Of a DNA stretch of 64,000 bases, positions 60,690-64,000 are shown in pieces (position 1 is the first letter of the stretch; the number at the start of each line of letters is the position of its first letter). The notes beneath the pieces were generated by a model. The model had not been told where the DNA came from. It was given only the letters and a program-made list of their open reading frames with translations, and did no database searches. The stretch comes from Camarhynchus parvulus (taxonomy: Eukaryota; Chordata; Aves; Passeriformes; Thraupidae): positions 47,769,493 through 47,833,492 of the forward strand of contig NC_044573.1 of assembly GCF_901933205.1 (NCBI RefSeq), written 5' to 3'. The position numbers and the translations under genes are program-made.

Positions 60690-61078
60690 TTGCTAATAAT
60701 GCTTTGAGACAAACAGATCCTAAATCGAAATTTCCTTAGAATGCTGATTTGCAAGCTGGGATGACTCAGGTACTGCTTTAAGATCTGAGCAATCATCAGT
60801 GTGCTAGGAGAAGGCATCTTAGAATCTCCCCTAAAATTAACCAACCCTCTAAGAGTTACAGTTCTTATAGAGAAGGATAGGATTTGGCACTTTAGGAACA
60901 CATTTCATAAGAATATCTATCAGGTGCTGACAGGTGTCCTTTTATCCTGATAGCTGCCAGCTTTAATCAAAAGAGAGGACTTTGCAAAACTAAGAAAAAA
61001 TAGCAGGGTATTTGTCATTGGTTATTGGCAACAATGATCTATCAACGATTCCATTTGTTTATACCACTGATATTTTTG
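60690..61078. repeat. Left arm of large inverted repeat (389 bp)
   Basis: Base by base, this arm is the reverse complement of 61400-61788 with only three mismatches and no gaps (about 99.2% identity). The mismatched pairs are 60727/61751, 60762/61716 and 61067/61411. Similarity stops abruptly at both outer ends. The arm holds no recognised gene or transposon. Confidence 0.97.
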
Positions 61079-61399
61079 CTCTTCTGGGAATGCAGAAGTT
61101 TGACTGCAAGTTCCATGTACCTGAGGTTGCACACTATACCTTACTAGGAAATAAGAGTCTTGAGGGAGGGCAGAGTCAATTTGATCATTATTTTGTTTGT
61201 TGTTTCAGCTAAATGGCTCTGTTTTGTTATATGTATATTTTAGTACTTATCTCACTGTCATCAGATGCTTAATGGGATCTAAGGAAATCTCGTGTAGAAA
61301 AGTGGAGTGCAAGCTTTAACACAGGCTACCCCTTCACCTGGCACTGAGGGATGATTCAATCCATCACTTTTCATTTAAAATAATAGACTGGACCTTGGT
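61079..61399. other. Spacer of the large inverted repeat (321 bp)
   Basis: Unique AT-rich sequence between the two arms. I see no coding frame of note, no transposase remnant and no internal symmetry. Confidence 0.85.
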
Positions 61400-61788
61400 C
61401 AAAAATATCACTGGTATAAACAAATGGAATCGTTGATAGATCATTGTTGCCAATAACCAATGACAAATACCCTGCTATTTTTTCTTAGTTTTGCAAAGTC
61501 CTCTCTTTTGATTAAAGCTGGCAGCTATCAGGATAAAAGGACACCTGTCAGCACCTGATAGATATTCTTATGAAATGTGTTCCTAAAGTGCCAAATCCTA
61601 TCCTTCTCTATAAGAACTGTAACTCTTAGAGGGTTGGTTAATTTTAGGGGAGATTCTAAGATGCCTTCTCCTAGCACACTGATGATTGCTCAGATCTTAA
61701 AGCAGTACCTGAGTCCTCCCAGCTTGCAAATCAGCATTCTAAGGAAATTTTGATTTAGGATCTGTTTGTCTCAAAGCATTATTAGCAA
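61400..61788. repeat. Right arm of large inverted repeat (389 bp)
   Basis: Reverse-complement partner of 60690-61078, same length, three mismatches. The bases outside the two ends (before 60690 and after 61788) do not form an evident target-site duplication, and the arm ends lack a known terminal motif such as TA/CAG. Confidence 0.97.
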
Positions 61789-64000
61789 AAGTAAAACTGG
61801 AGTTGCTGAAGAAGCAGAGTAGACATTGGCGTCATGGAGGAAGACCTGACTGCCTGATGCAGTAGTCTGCTGTCTTCCCCTAGGTCAGGTCACCTTCCCT
61901 GGAAATCACATCCCTACACTTACAGTTGCTGGGCTGGTTTGGTACTGTACTAAGGTTGAGAGATATGGTGTGCCATGCTTTGTGAACCAGCCTGAAAATT
62001 AGTCTGCACCATTAAAAAAAATTCACAATGCTAATTTTTCACTGCCTCAGAGTCATTTTCTCCTTGGGGATGGGGAAGAACATTTGCATACACACTGATT
62101 AAACAGAATGCATTTGGTGTTTTAGATGTATTCACTCTGAATTGTTGTATACTATATAGCAATGTTATATATAATTCACTCTGAATTGTCATTTTAATCC
62201 AGACCGTGCAGGGTGCTGGGGGGAAGCCAACAAACCCAATATAGGTCTACATCATTAAAAATAATTTAACTGCGCTGGAAAAGAAGTGTACAAGTGTTTG
62301 CAGGGTGTTCCATATTTACTCAGGGATAATGATAAATAATTGTTGGTTTTCTCAGTTTATAAGGCAAAAAGCAAGTTTTAAATATGTTAGCCTTCAGTTT
62401 GGGCTCTGTAAAAATAAACTGAATAATGTTTGCCTAATATTTAGTCCTTGTTACCACAACCTCAAACTTCTCACATTAATTCAGCCATTGGACTCCTAAA
62501 AGTCCCCTTAAGGTAGGTAAATATTGTATCCATACTGCTGGTGGGGAACTGAAGTGTAGGGCAGGCTGAAAGTAGCTGACAGAAATTACCTGTAAAAAAG
62601 GGCTTGTAGACAATCTTCAAGTCTTAATCTCAGAAGATCACTAAATAGTGTTGATGTTTAAATCACTCTAGGTGATTTCTTCATTGATAAACTGTCTCTG
62701 ACTGAATTGACCATCTCTTCTGGAGTCATGGTTTATTATCCTTGATGCAGAGAGTAAAGATGTACAATGACAAAGCGCCATTTTTACATGAAATCAAAGT
62801 TTCAAGTAGAATTTTGCTAAAACATCATCCTGTTTTGATATTTTGGCAACATCAAAGGGGTTCAGCTGAAAAGATTAAAGATCTATATTGATCACTAATA
62901 ATTTCCTAATATTTTTCGGTGTGCTTGGGGATCACGTAATCTGCTGCTGGAATAAACCCACATGTGAGCTGGAAAGCAGTGGCTGTCAGAGAGCTCAGAG
63001 CACTATAACTTGACATTTTGGAGTGGAACATAAAAGAGCTCTCTTTCCCATGCCAAATAGTCTTGTGGCTAAAATCTAGCTACCTACTGAAATTCAGTGG
63101 CAACTTAAAGAAGGGCATTAAAGATTAACTTTATGATATAACTAAAAGTTATATCTTTAAGGAAAGAGAAGTAAAAATGAAATTACCACATTCTTGCTTG
63201 GTTCAGTATGTATGTTTTCCTGATCCTCAGCATAATGAAACCCTCAGTAGGGCTATCAAAAAAATCTATATATAAAATATAGCTGCAAAACTCTCCATTA
63301 GTTTCTGTACTCACACATGCACCAACTCCTTTTATTCCTTCCTTCTGATGTCAGAAAAAGGTAAAGTTTGAACTAGATAAAGCCAAATAGGAATATAGGT
63401 ACTGTGCGGTAGGATTATCCTAGAGCTTTTACATAAATTGGCTGATAGGACAGCTCTGCAATATTGTTTTCTGCATGGTAAAAGGGTGGTTAAGCCTGTC
63501 TTGGCCAATAAGACCAAGAATTACAGTTTTTTGTAGGTGGGTAAGTAAGGGGCTTGTAGACCAAAGTCAAGGCTACATCCTGATCCTCTCAAAGGCTGAA
63601 CTTTAGGACCTGATCATAAAATTAATTCACAGGAATTACCTGTCCTAAATACATCTCTTAGGTCATTCTCTAATGTCTCCACTAGTTCAGTTAATTGTGG
63701 GGAAAGATAATGATAAAAATTTGGTAAATTCTTCCGATTGTTCAATAAAAGCAATTAGTATTGTGCAATAGAGGAGGTCTTGTCATGTACAAGACCTGTT
63801 AGGCTGCAAGAACAAAATAAACAAATGGTCTATATCCCAGGGATTTTGCAGATAGCACAGCTGTGATATTCATCCATTACAAAATCATTGGGGAAAAAAT
63901 TATATAGCATTGGTTTACCAGTAAGCAAGAGTACTACTCAGAATTTTATTTATCTCAGGAATGCTTTAGTCACTTTTAATTTAATCAAATCCTAGGAAAC

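Larger units (their letters stand above)
45805..64000 (+). other. EPM2A: EPM2A intron 2, 5' part (continues past the window)
   Basis: At least 18.2 kb of non-coding AT-rich DNA. The next laforin exon (expected to begin with the ILPNIWLGSCPRQ region of human laforin) was not found up to 64000, so the gene continues to the right. The intron contains a long old CR1 copy (56545-57190) and the large inverted repeat (60690-61788). The rest shows only short chance frames and simple AT-rich tracts (for example about 49165-49215). Confidence 0.8.

Noticed and set aside
60485..60901. 138-codon minus-strand frame overlapping the left arm of the inverted repeat
   Set aside because: It crosses the arm boundary, has no recognisable domain and is not preserved as an equivalent frame with a start in the other arm.
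45805..64000. EPM2A exon 3 or later exons within the window
   Set aside because: No frame reading the conserved NIWLGS or catalytic HCNAGVGRS segments was found, so these exons must lie to the right of the window.

Overview
The window looks like vertebrate nuclear DNA, most likely from a bird. It is AT-rich with long non-coding stretches and has two CpG islands. Its recognisable interspersed repeats are truncated CR1 LINE fragments, the typical repeat of birds and other sauropsids. Introns are compact compared with mammals. I cannot name the species from the sequence.

Two protein-coding genes are recognised, both on the plus strand and in the same relative order as on human chromosome 6q24. 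FBXO30 (F-box only protein 30, also called Fbx30/MUSA1) appears complete: a CpG-island promoter at about 1240-2330, a probable non-coding first exon ending at 1873, an 11.3 kb intron, a large coding exon (13188-15284), a short intron, and a last exon (coding 16123-16326) followed by a 2.7 kb 3' UTR ending near an AATAAA at 19008. Its large exon carries a one-base frameshift at a G run (14676-14679), yet the reading frame after it is intact and conserved. About 14 kb of intergenic DNA separates it from EPM2A (laforin, the glycogen phosphatase lost in Lafora disease). EPM2A has its CpG island at 33220-34210, coding exon 1 at 33713-33974 and exon 2 at 45630-45804. The rest of EPM2A, including the phosphatase domain, lies beyond the right edge. 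The two genes have no known joint pathway beyond both involving ubiquitin-linked protein control (FBXO30 as an SCF adaptor, laforin as partner of the E3 ligase malin). Their adjacency is conserved synteny, not an operon.

The rest is intron and intergenic DNA with scattered repeats. Three structures stand out. First, a nearly perfect inverted repeat in EPM2A intron 2: two 389 bp arms with 3 mismatches and no gaps, separated by 321 bp (60690-61788). Second, a G-rich minisatellite of 18 bp and 12 bp units (33407-33592) in the EPM2A promoter or 5' leader. Third, the FBXO30 frameshift. No RNA genes, CRISPR arrays or bacterial/viral genes were seen.
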